From contig NZ_CP108484.1 of assembly GCF_036226505.1 (NCBI RefSeq), forward strand, positions 4,898,001 to 4,962,000: 64,000 nt of DNA, read 5' to 3'. A program made the position numbers and the translations under genes. This document shows, piece after piece, positions 52,634 through 59,348 of the stretch (positions within the stretch are counted from its first letter, which is position 1; each line of letters opens with the position of its first letter). This DNA comes from Kitasatospora sp. NBC_01246. GTDB lineage: Bacteria; Actinomycetota; Actinomycetes; Streptomycetales; Streptomycetaceae. The notes under the pieces are model-generated. The model was not told where the DNA came from. It did no database searches and saw only the letters and a list, made by a program, of their open reading frames with translations.

Positions 52634-53671
52634 GTGGCGGGTACGGGCGGGCGGACGACGGACGGACTGCCCCGGCACGGGGTGGACCGGGCGACCTTCC
52701 GGGCGATCGCGGCCGCGCGCGGCGGGCCGGAGGCCGTCCGGCTGCTGCGCGCCGGGCAGCTGAGCAAACGCGCGCTGCTGCTCCTGGCCCTGCGGCGGGC
52801 GGCGCCCGAGGACACCGCCTACCAGGCGGCCTACGCCGAGCTCCGGGCGTCGCAACGGGCCGACCGGGCGCGGTGGGAGGAGGTGCTGTTGCGACCGGAG
52901 CTGGACGCCTGGGCGGCCGACCGGCTGCGCGCCCGCGCGGCGGGTGAGACCGTCCGCCTGGACGGGCTGGCGGAGTTCCTCCGGGCCGCGCCGGGCGAGC
53001 CGCTCCGGCTGGAGTGCGACGGGCTGCGGTGGACACCGGCGATCGACCACGCCGGGCCGCGCCGGGTGGACTACGGCCGGCCGCCGGCCGGGCCCCTCGA
53101 CGAGCGGGAACTCGCCCACTGGCGCACCGATCTTGCCCTCGCCTGGCAGGTCCTGGTGCACCGCCACCGGCCGTACGCGGAGGCCGTCGCGGCCTGCGTC
53201 ACCACGATCGTCCCGCTGCGCCCCGCCCCGGGCGGCGAGGCGGTCAGCGCCGCCGCCCGCCGGGCGTTCGGCGCGGTGGCGGCCTCGCGACCGGGGGATC
53301 CGGTGCTGCTCGCGCTCGCCCTGGCGCACGAGTTCCTGCACCTCCAACTCGGCGCGCTGCTCGACCTCGTGCCGCTGCACCACCCCAACGGCGCCGCCGT
53401 CCACCACGCTCCCTGGCGCCCCGACCCGCGCCCGGTCGGTGCCCTGCTGCAGGGCACCTACGCGCACCTCGGGGTGGTGGACTTCTGGTGCGCCGAGCTG
53501 GCCGCCGGCGCGGGGGACACGCGCCGCGCCGCCGGGGAGTTCACCCGGTGGCGCGGCCACGCCCTGACCGCGGGCGCCACCCTGCTGGACAGCGCGGAGC
53601 TCACCGGGCACGGCCGCGAGTTCACCGAGGAACTCGTGCGCACCGTACGCGAATTGGACGGTCCTCGATAG
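52634..53671 (+). CDS. HExxH-type peptide beta-hydroxylase-like protein (cassette 1)
   Basis: A 345-residue protein with an HExxH site at 232-236 (LALALAHEFLHLQLGALLDL) and, about 45 residues on, LLQGTYAHLGVVDFW with a conserved His. This matches the 2-oxoglutarate-dependent HExxH peptide beta-hydroxylase family found with Fxs and related RiPP loci. The same domain is fused to FxsB in cassette 2. GTG 52634 has AGGAGG seven nt upstream and starts 3 bp after fxsB. Likely to hydroxylate FxsA; the residue is unknown. Confidence 0.83.
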   Translation: MAGTGGRTTDGLPRHGVDRATFRAIAAARGGPEAVRLLRAGQLSKRALLLLALRRAAPEDTAYQAAYAELRASQRADRARWEEVLLRPELDAWAADRLRARAAGETVRLDGLAEFLRAAPGEPLRLECDGLRWTPAIDHAGPRRVDYGRPPAGPLDERELAHWRTDLALAWQVLVHRHRPYAEAVAACVTTIVPLRPAPGGEAVSAAARRAFGAVAASRPGDPVLLALALAHEFLHLQLGALLDLVPLHHPNGAAVHHAPWRPDPRPVGALLQGTYAHLGVVDFWCAELAAGAGDTRRAAGEFTRWRGHALTAGATLLDSAELTGHGREFTEELVRTVRELDGPR

Positions 53672-54137
53672 CGTGCGGGCCGCCCCGCGTCACGGCGGCC
53701 ACCGGCCTGCCGCGCGGTAGTGATGATTTCCGTAAGAATGAACGGGAGAAATGTCATTGACGGAGGCTCAGGCATTCGGTCGGCCCGTCGCGGGGCTCCC
53801 CGGGAACCGTGCCCCGCGTGGGCCGCGCCGGGGCTTGCCGGGGCCCGGGCCGCGGGCGACCCGCCGGGCGCGCCGGTGGACGGGGGCGGTGAGGAACCGG
53901 GCCCGCCGAGTCGCCGCAAGGGCCGAGGGAACGCTTCGGCGCGCGCCACGGCGAAGTGCGCGACCGCCGGACGGGTGAATTCTTGAGGCTCCGGGCGCCG
54001 CCACAGGGCGTCGACCGGGTGTGGAGACCAACTTGAGACCGCAAGGTGCCGCGCGGACGTCGCGCTGGCACTACATTGGTCGCAATCGGGTGGCTTACCC
54101 ACCCCCGGCAGGTCCTAACCGCGCCTAAGGAACGAAT
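53672..54137. other. 466-bp gap between the two Fxs cassettes
   Basis: Separates cassette 1 from cassette 2. An AT-rich patch at 53715-53760 and another at 54065-54140 look like promoter DNA; the second would drive fxsA2. Two overlapping short readings (53720-53986, 88 codons; 53751-53978, 75 codons, with GGGAG before ATG) have high third-position GC but Arg/Pro/Gly-rich products with no family resemblance, so I do not call a gene. No terminator or repeat was obvious. Confidence 0.45.
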
Positions 54138-54323
54138 ATGACACCGGTAATCAGCACCAGGCCAGGCACCGAGCTGACGGACCCCCAGGACCTGGACCGA
54201 GGCCCCTCGCTCGCCGCACTCGCCGCCCTCGGCGCGGAGGAGCTCGCCGCCCGACTGCAGCGCGCCCTGCCCGGCGCGGAAGCCGGTCGCGTCGCGGTCG
54301 CCGCCTTCAATTCCTCGATCTGA
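54138..54323 (+). CDS. fxsA: FxSxx-COOH RiPP precursor FxsA (cassette 2)
   Basis: A 61-residue peptide ending FNSSI, the same length as the cassette 1 precursor but differing over most of the leader (GTELTDPQDLDRGPSLAALA, then EELAARLQRALPGAEAGRVA). Both share the AAF-x-SS-aliphatic end. ATG 54138 follows AAGGA at 7 nt. It is followed directly by a perfect hairpin and then the fused maturase FxsBH. Upstream 54060-54137 is likely its promoter and leader. Confidence 0.9.
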   Translation: MTPVISTRPGTELTDPQDLDRGPSLAALAALGAEELAARLQRALPGAEAGRVAVAAFNSSI

Positions 54324-54346
54324 CCGGTCCGGGAATGCCGGACCGG
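54324..54346 (+). terminator. Attenuator-like hairpin after fxsA2
   Basis: A perfect 9-bp stem CCGGTCCGG / CCGGACCGG with loop GAATG starts directly after the fxsA2 stop and is followed by ATTT. It is probably a partial terminator that keeps precursor mRNA in excess over the maturase gene that starts at 54385. Confidence 0.7.
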
Positions 54347-54384
54347 ATTTCCGTCCGACCGGGCCCGAATTCACCAGATCTACG

Positions 54385-56772
54385 ATGAAGCGAATTCCGC
54401 TGCCTTTCTCGCAATTCGTGGTCAAGGTGCACAGCCGCTGCGACCTCGCCTGCGACCACTGCTATGTCTACGAGCACGCGGACACCAGTTGGCGCACCCG
54501 GCCGAAGGTCATCGGCGACGAGGTCCTGGCCAAGGCCGCCGAACGGATCGGCGCGCACGCGGCCGCGCACCGGCTGCCCGGCGTCCGGGTCGTCCTGCAC
54601 GGGGGAGAACCCCTGCTCGCCGGCCCGGACCGGCTGCGCGGGGTGGCCGAGGCGCTCCGGGCGGCGCTCCCGCCCGGGTGCGCCCTCGACCTGCGCATCC
54701 ACACCAACGGCGTCCTGCTGAACCGCGAATTCTGCTCCCTGTTCGCCGCGTTGGGCGTCGGGGTGGGCATCTCGCTGGACGGCGACCGGGCTGCCAACGA
54801 CCGGCACCGCCGGTTCGCCGACGGGCGCAGCAGCCACCCCCAGGTGCTGCGGGCCGTGGCACTGCTGCGCGAACCGGAGTTCCAGCACCTCTTCGCCGGA
54901 CTGCTCTGCACCATCGACGTCGAGAACGACCCGGTGGCCGTCTACCGCGCGCTGGCCGAACTCCAGCCCCCCGCGGTCGACTTCCTGCTGCCGCACGCCA
55001 CCTGGGACGATCCGCCGAAACGCCCCGCCGGCCGGGGCGAGCACCCGTACGCCGACTGGCTGCTCGCCGTGCACGACCACTGGGAGGCCGACGGGCGGCG
55101 GTTCGCCGTCCGCACCTTCGAGTCGGTGCACCGGACGCTGCGCGGGTTCACCAGCCTCACCGAGTCGCTCGGCCTGGAGCCGTCCGACCTGGTCGTGCTG
55201 GAGACCGACGGCACCTTCGAGCAGGTCGACAGCCTCAAGACCGCGTTCGACGGCGCCCCCGCGACCGGCTTCGACGTGTTCGCGCACAGCCTCGACGACG
55301 TCGCCCGGCACCCCGGCATCGTCGCCCGCCAGTCCGGCCTGGCCGGGCTCGCCGCCACCTGCCGCGGCTGTCCCGTCGTGCGCACCTGCGGAGGCGGCCT
55401 GTACGCCCACCGCTATCGGGGCCACGATGGTGGCGGCGGCTTCGACAACCCCTCCGTCTACTGCGGGGACCTCATGACGCTCATCAACGGCATCACGGCG
55501 CGGAGCGGGCCGGTCCCCCTGCCGGCCCAGGTCGCCGCACCGGTCGTGCCGGCGGCGCTCGCCCCGGCGCAGCTCGACGAACTCGCCCGCGGATACGGCG
55601 GCGCGGACACCGTGCGCGCGCTGGGCCGCTCCCAGCTCGCCCTCACCCGGGCGATGCTGGCCGCCGCCTGGGACGCCTCGGGCCAGGGGCGTCCGGAGGC
55701 GTGGGCGCTGCTGTCCGAGCTGGACGCCGCCGCCCCGGCCGCCGTCGACACCGTGCTCGCCCACCCGTACGCCCGCGCCTGGGCCGCCCGGCAGCTGGCC
55801 GGCGACCTGGGGACCGGGCTGGGTCCGCTGGCGGGCCTGGCCGCCGCCGCGGCGGTGCGGGCCGGGCGGGGCGACGCCGTCGCCGTACCGGTGCGCGGCG
55901 GGTGGCTGCACCTGCCGACGCTCGGGCGGATCGCCCTCCCCGACGGGGAGGCGGTCGTCACCGGCCGGGCCGACGGGTTCACCGTCCGGGCGGCCGACGG
56001 GTCGGTGCGCACGGCCCTGGACGAGCCGCTGCGGCGGATCCGGCTGGCCGGGGGGTGGACCGTCGCCCTGGAGGACGTCGACCCGCTGCGCGACAGCCAC
56101 GACCACGCCGTGGCGGAGCGGCTGCCGGACGGCGAACTGCTCCACTGGACCGGTGCGCTGCGCGAGGCCTGGGAGCTGCTCGGGCACGACCTGCCGGGGT
56201 ACGCGGACGGCATCCGGGTGGGGCTGACGGCGATCACCCCGCTGCGCCCGGGCCCGGCCGGGCGGGACGTCAGTTCGGCCGCCCGGCAGGCGTTCGGGGT
56301 GGTCGGCATCGCCCGGCCCGCCACCGCGCCGACCCTCGCCCTGCTGCTCGCGCACGAGTTCCAGCACGTGAAGCTCGGCGCGGTGCTGGACCTGCTGGAC
56401 CTGTATGACCGGAACGACGACACGCTGTACCTCGCCCCCTGGCGGCCCGACCCGAGGCCGCTCGAAGGCCTCTTCCAGGGCACCTACGCCCATCTGGCCG
56501 TCACCGAGTACTGGGGCACCCGCACGCTCGCGTACGACGGCCTGCCGGGTGAGGCCGCAGACCGGGCGCGGCTGCAGTTCGCGCTCTGGCGGCAGTACAC
56601 CGCGGAGGCGGTCGAACGGCTGGCCGGGTCCGGCTCGCTGACCGCGCTCGGCCTGCGCTTCGCGGACGGCATGCGGGCGGCGGTCGCCCCCTGGCTCGCG
56701 GTGGCGCTGCCCGACGCCGCCGAGCGGGCGGCCAGGCTGGCCCGGGAGGAGCGCGCGATGGCCGGCGGCTGA
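54385..56772 (+). CDS. fxsBH: FxsBH: radical SAM/SPASM maturase fused to HExxH hydroxylase domain (cassette 2)
   Basis: A 795-residue fusion. The N-terminal half is radical SAM with C19-x3-C23-x2-C26 (KVHSRCDLACDHCYVYEHAD), VVLHGGEPLLAGPDRLRG, and SPASM cysteines (TCRGCPVVRTCGGGLYAHRY, SVYCGDL). After a linker at about residue 370, the C-terminal half is homologous to the separate cassette 1 hydroxylase and retains HExxH at 657-661 (LALLLAHEFQHVKLGAVLDL) and LFQGTYAHLAVTEYW. Related proteins are sometimes annotated as having an inactivated hydroxylase extension, but the motif is intact here. ATG 54385 lies 61 bp after fxsA2. Confidence 0.9.
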   Translation: MKRIPLPFSQFVVKVHSRCDLACDHCYVYEHADTSWRTRPKVIGDEVLAKAAERIGAHAAAHRLPGVRVVLHGGEPLLAGPDRLRGVAEALRAALPPGCALDLRIHTNGVLLNREFCSLFAALGVGVGISLDGDRAANDRHRRFADGRSSHPQVLRAVALLREPEFQHLFAGLLCTIDVENDPVAVYRALAELQPPAVDFLLPHATWDDPPKRPAGRGEHPYADWLLAVHDHWEADGRRFAVRTFESVHRTLRGFTSLTESLGLEPSDLVVLETDGTFEQVDSLKTAFDGAPATGFDVFAHSLDDVARHPGIVARQSGLAGLAATCRGCPVVRTCGGGLYAHRYRGHDGGGGFDNPSVYCGDLMTLINGITARSGPVPLPAQVAAPVVPAALAPAQLDELARGYGGADTVRALGRSQLALTRAMLAAAWDASGQGRPEAWALLSELDAAAPAAVDTVLAHPYARAWAARQLAGDLGTGLGPLAGLAAAAAVRAGRGDAVAVPVRGGWLHLPTLGRIALPDGEAVVTGRADGFTVRAADGSVRTALDEPLRRIRLAGGWTVALEDVDPLRDSHDHAVAERLPDGELLHWTGALREAWELLGHDLPGYADGIRVGLTAITPLRPGPAGRDVSSAARQAFGVVGIARPATAPTLALLLAHEFQHVKLGAVLDLLDLYDRNDDTLYLAPWRPDPRPLEGLFQGTYAHLAVTEYWGTRTLAYDGLPGEAADRARLQFALWRQYTAEAVERLAGSGSLTALGLRFADGMRAAVAPWLAVALPDAAERAARLAREERAMAGG

Positions 56773-56824
56773 GCCTCCCCCACCCGCGTCCACCGTCCGC
56801 CGCCCTCACCCCCGGGGAGCCGTC

Positions 56825-57616
56825 ATCCTCACCGAACTCCGTGCCCTCACCGAGGCCCGGCTGACCGAGCACGTCACGGCCCTCGGGGTCCGCCCCGGCA
56901 CGGTCGTGCACGTCCAGGCGTCGCTGCGGTCGCTCGGCCCGGTGGCGGGCGGGGCCGCGGCGGTGGTGGCGGCGCTGCTGGCGGCGGTCGGCGACCGCGG
57001 CACCCTGGTCGGGTACACGGCCACCCCCGAGAACTCGGCCACCTCCCGCATCCACGCCACCGCCACCGCCGGCCTCTCGCCCGCCGAGGTCGCCGCCTAC
57101 CGCGCCCTGATGCCGCCCTTCGACCCGGCCACCACCCCCTGCTCCCCGACCATGGGAGCCCTCTCGGAGGCGATCCGCACCCACCGGGACGCCCACCGCA
57201 GCCACCACCCCCAGACCTCCTGGGCCGCCATCGGCCGGCACGCCCGGCGGATCACCGAACGGCACCCGTACGACTGCCACCTGGGCCCGGACTCCCCCCT
57301 CGGCCGGCTCTACGACCTCGACGCGCGGGTGCTGATGCTGGGCGTCCCGATGGCCAGCTTCACCGCCTTCCACCTGGCGGACCTGCGGATGCCCGACGTC
57401 CCGCTGCGCGAGTACCGCTGCCGTGGTGCGGAGGGCTGGATCTCCTTCAAGGCCCCCGAGCTCGACGACCTCCACTTCGGCGCGCTGGGCGCACAGGTCC
57501 TCCGCGAGGCCGAGGGCGTGACCGCGGGGGAGATCGGCGGCGCGCCGTGCCGGCTCGTCCCGGTCCGCGAGGCCGTCGACCTCGCCGAGCGGATCCTCCG
57601 CCGCTCCCGCGCCTGA
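56825..57616 (+). CDS. AAC(3)-family N-acetyltransferase in the Fxs locus (start codon uncertain)
   Basis: About 263 residues of the AAC(3) fold: LTEHVTALGVRPGTVVHVQA then SLRSLGPVAGGAAAVVAALL, MPPFDPATTPCSPTMGALSE, RTHRDAHRSHHPQTSWAAIG, and LGPDSPLGRLYDLDARVLML. The first standard in-frame start is GTG 56906, which would cut into the conserved beginning. An in-frame ATC at 56825, five nt after GGGGAG, is where a start is expected, so initiation may be non-standard or the ATG mutated. AAC(3) enzymes acetylate aminoglycosides; in a RiPP locus the substrate may be the peptide (inference). Confidence 0.8.
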   Translation: MLTELRALTEARLTEHVTALGVRPGTVVHVQASLRSLGPVAGGAAAVVAALLAAVGDRGTLVGYTATPENSATSRIHATATAGLSPAEVAAYRALMPPFDPATTPCSPTMGALSEAIRTHRDAHRSHHPQTSWAAIGRHARRITERHPYDCHLGPDSPLGRLYDLDARVLMLGVPMASFTAFHLADLRMPDVPLREYRCRGAEGWISFKAPELDDLHFGALGAQVLREAEGVTAGEIGGAPCRLVPVREAVDLAERILRRSRA

Positions 57617-57826
57617 GCGGCGGCGCCGACCGCCGGGCACCGACCGCCGGGCGCGCCGCGGCGCCGCCCCGGGGCCGGCCCGCCGTCGCACCCGGTTCGT
57701 TTCGGTCATGTCAATTCGTGCGGGGCGAGGTGCTATTCCATTAGTCCCGCAGTCGTTCCTACACTGAAGCCCCGCGTACGGGGACTCGCGGTAAAGAGGT
57801 TGCCGGCGGGCCAGGGGGAGGCGCGT

Positions 57827-59194
57827 GTGAACGACCATGGCTGGGACGAGGACGCCGCCCGGCCGTACTTCTTCCTCAGTTACGCCCACACCCCGAGATC
57901 GGGGGCACGCGGTGCGGGGGATCCCAACCACTGGGTGCGGCAGCTGTACCGGGACCTCTGCGAGGCGGTGCTCCAGCTCACCACGGTGCCGGCGGGAGTC
58001 CCGGTCGGTTTCATGGACGAGTCCATGCACCAGGGGGAGTTGTGGGCCGAGCGGCTCTCCGAGGAGCTGGCCACCTGCCGGGTCTTCGTGCCGCTGTACT
58101 CGCCGCGCTACTTCAACAGCGTTCCGTGCGGCCAGGAGTGGCACTCCTTCACCCGCCGCCCCGTGTACCCGGCGAACCTCGACTCGGAGCGGACCAGCGG
58201 GATCGTCCCGGTGCTCTGGGCGCCGATGAGCCGCTACCGGCTGCCCCGGGTGGCGAGCGAACTCCAGTTCAACCACACCAGTTTCGGGCCGGACTACGCC
58301 ACCGAGGGCCTCTACGCGCTGATGAAGCTCACCTACTTCCGCTCCGCCTACGAGCTCGCCGTGCACCGGCTGGCCCGGCGGATCGTGGAGGTGGCGGAGG
58401 AGACGGTGATCCCGGTCGGGCGCCGGCTGGACTTCAACTCCCTGCCCAGCGCGTTCGACGTCACCGCGCCCACCAAGCAGCTGCGGATCTCCGTGCTCTC
58501 CTACCACCGGGGCGAGCTGCCGGGCGACCGCAACCCCGACTACTACGGCGCCAAGCGGACCGACTGGCACCCCTACCGGCCCGCCGCCACCCGCCCGCTC
58601 GCCGAGCACGCCGTCCGCCTCGCCCGGCAGCTGGGGTTCCAGGCCACCGTGCACGAGTTCGACGACGAGGCCGAGGCGATCATCGCGGGCAGTGAACCCA
58701 GCGCTCCCGGTCTGCTGCTGCTGGACCGCTGGGCGCTCCAGGACGAGCGGCGGCGCGAGCTGGTCCGCCGCTTCGACCGCTCGGACTCCACCTGGGTGAG
58801 CGTCCTGGAGCCGTGGAACCAGGACGACCCGGACTGCGTGGAGCGGCACCGGGAGATGGGCGAACTCAGCGACCAGATACTGCGGATCACCCACCGGTCG
58901 GCCCGGCCGAGCTTCCTCGGCGCCGTCGGCGGGACCCCCGGGCTGGGCAGTCTGGAGGAGTTCGACGACGCGCTGCCGCGGGCCGCGATGAAGGCCAAGT
59001 ACGCGTTCGAGGGCCGGACCAGGACCGAGCCCGACGAACCGGCACCACCGCGGCCCAATCTGCGCGACGCCTTCCGCCAGGGACGCGGCCGGGACGGGCC
59101 GGGCGCCGCTCCCTTCGGCGACGACGACCACTCAGCCAGCGACTTAGGCGACCGCCCGGACCACGGGACGCCGCCCGGGGGAGGAATCACATGA
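57827..59194 (+). CDS. fxsC: TIR-like protein FxsC (cassette 2)
   Basis: A 455-residue protein starting GTG 57827 (GGGGGAGG six nt upstream). The TIR-like domain has RPYFFLSYAHTPRSGARG and RVFVPLYSPRYFNSVPCGQE, with Glu104 in CGQEW matching the position of Glu89 in the cassette 1 protein. The middle has ISVLSYHRGELPGDRNPDYY and LLLLDRWALQDERRRELV. The stop overlaps a micro-ORF start (ATGA at 59191). Upstream 57617-57826 includes TACACT at 57760, a possible -10. Confidence 0.87.
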   Translation: MNDHGWDEDAARPYFFLSYAHTPRSGARGAGDPNHWVRQLYRDLCEAVLQLTTVPAGVPVGFMDESMHQGELWAERLSEELATCRVFVPLYSPRYFNSVPCGQEWHSFTRRPVYPANLDSERTSGIVPVLWAPMSRYRLPRVASELQFNHTSFGPDYATEGLYALMKLTYFRSAYELAVHRLARRIVEVAEETVIPVGRRLDFNSLPSAFDVTAPTKQLRISVLSYHRGELPGDRNPDYYGAKRTDWHPYRPAATRPLAEHAVRLARQLGFQATVHEFDDEAEAIIAGSEPSAPGLLLLDRWALQDERRRELVRRFDRSDSTWVSVLEPWNQDDPDCVERHREMGELSDQILRITHRSARPSFLGAVGGTPGLGSLEEFDDALPRAAMKAKYAFEGRTRTEPDEPAPPRPNLRDAFRQGRGRDGPGAAPFGDDDHSASDLGDRPDHGTPPGGGIT

Positions 59195-59271
59195 GCGAGC
59201 GCAGCGAGCGAATCATCGGGGGCGGCGCGTCTCGTGAGGCGGCTGTCGAGTGCGGCGGGGTGGGCGTGTGA
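59191..59271 (+). CDS. 26-residue micro-ORF 1 (SERSER repeat)
   Basis: ATG 59191 overlaps the fxsC2 stop as ATGA and encodes MSERSERIIGGGASREAA and eight more residues, stopping at 59271. The nucleotide segment is a known type of actinobacterial GAGCGCAGCGAGCG palindromic repeat that often creates SERSER peptides. It overlaps micro-ORF 2 as GTGTGA. It may be coincidental coding; see the duplicated copy. Confidence 0.4.
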   Translation: MSERSERIIGGGASREAAVECGGVGV

Positions 59272-59311
59272 GCGAGCGCAGCGAGCGAATCATCGGGGGC
59301 GGCGCGTCTCG
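59192..59311. repeat. 77-bp-period tandem duplication between fxsC2 and fxsT2
   Basis: An identical 43-bp block (59192-59234 and 59269-59311) recurs with a 77-bp period; it starts TGAGCGAGCGCAGCGAGCGA. The remaining 34 bp of each period has diverged. The fxsT2 start region (ATGAGCGAGAAC) repeats its first bases a third time. Confidence 0.85.
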
Positions 59312-59348
59312 CGAAGCGACCGCCGAGGGCAGCGAGGTGGGCGCATGA
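59268..59348 (+). CDS. 26-residue micro-ORF 2 (SERSER repeat copy)
   Basis: GTG 59268 overlaps the micro-ORF 1 stop as GTGA and encodes VSERSERIIGGGASREAT and eight further residues, stopping at 59348, where ATGA overlaps the fxsT2 start (59345). It is nearly identical to micro-ORF 1 for 15 codons. Whether it is translated is unknown; its coupled position could carry ribosomes into fxsT2. Confidence 0.4.
   Translation: MSERSERIIGGGASREATAEGSEVGA

Noticed and set aside
53720..53986. Small genes in the gap between the Fxs cassettes
   Set aside because: Two overlapping frames have similar GC bias and low-complexity products with no family resemblance; neither can be preferred.
59191..59348. 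Micro-ORFs as additional RiPP precursors
   Set aside because: They do not end in FxSxx and match a widespread SERSER-type repeat, so a precursor role is unlikely; they are listed with low confidence as coupled frames only.
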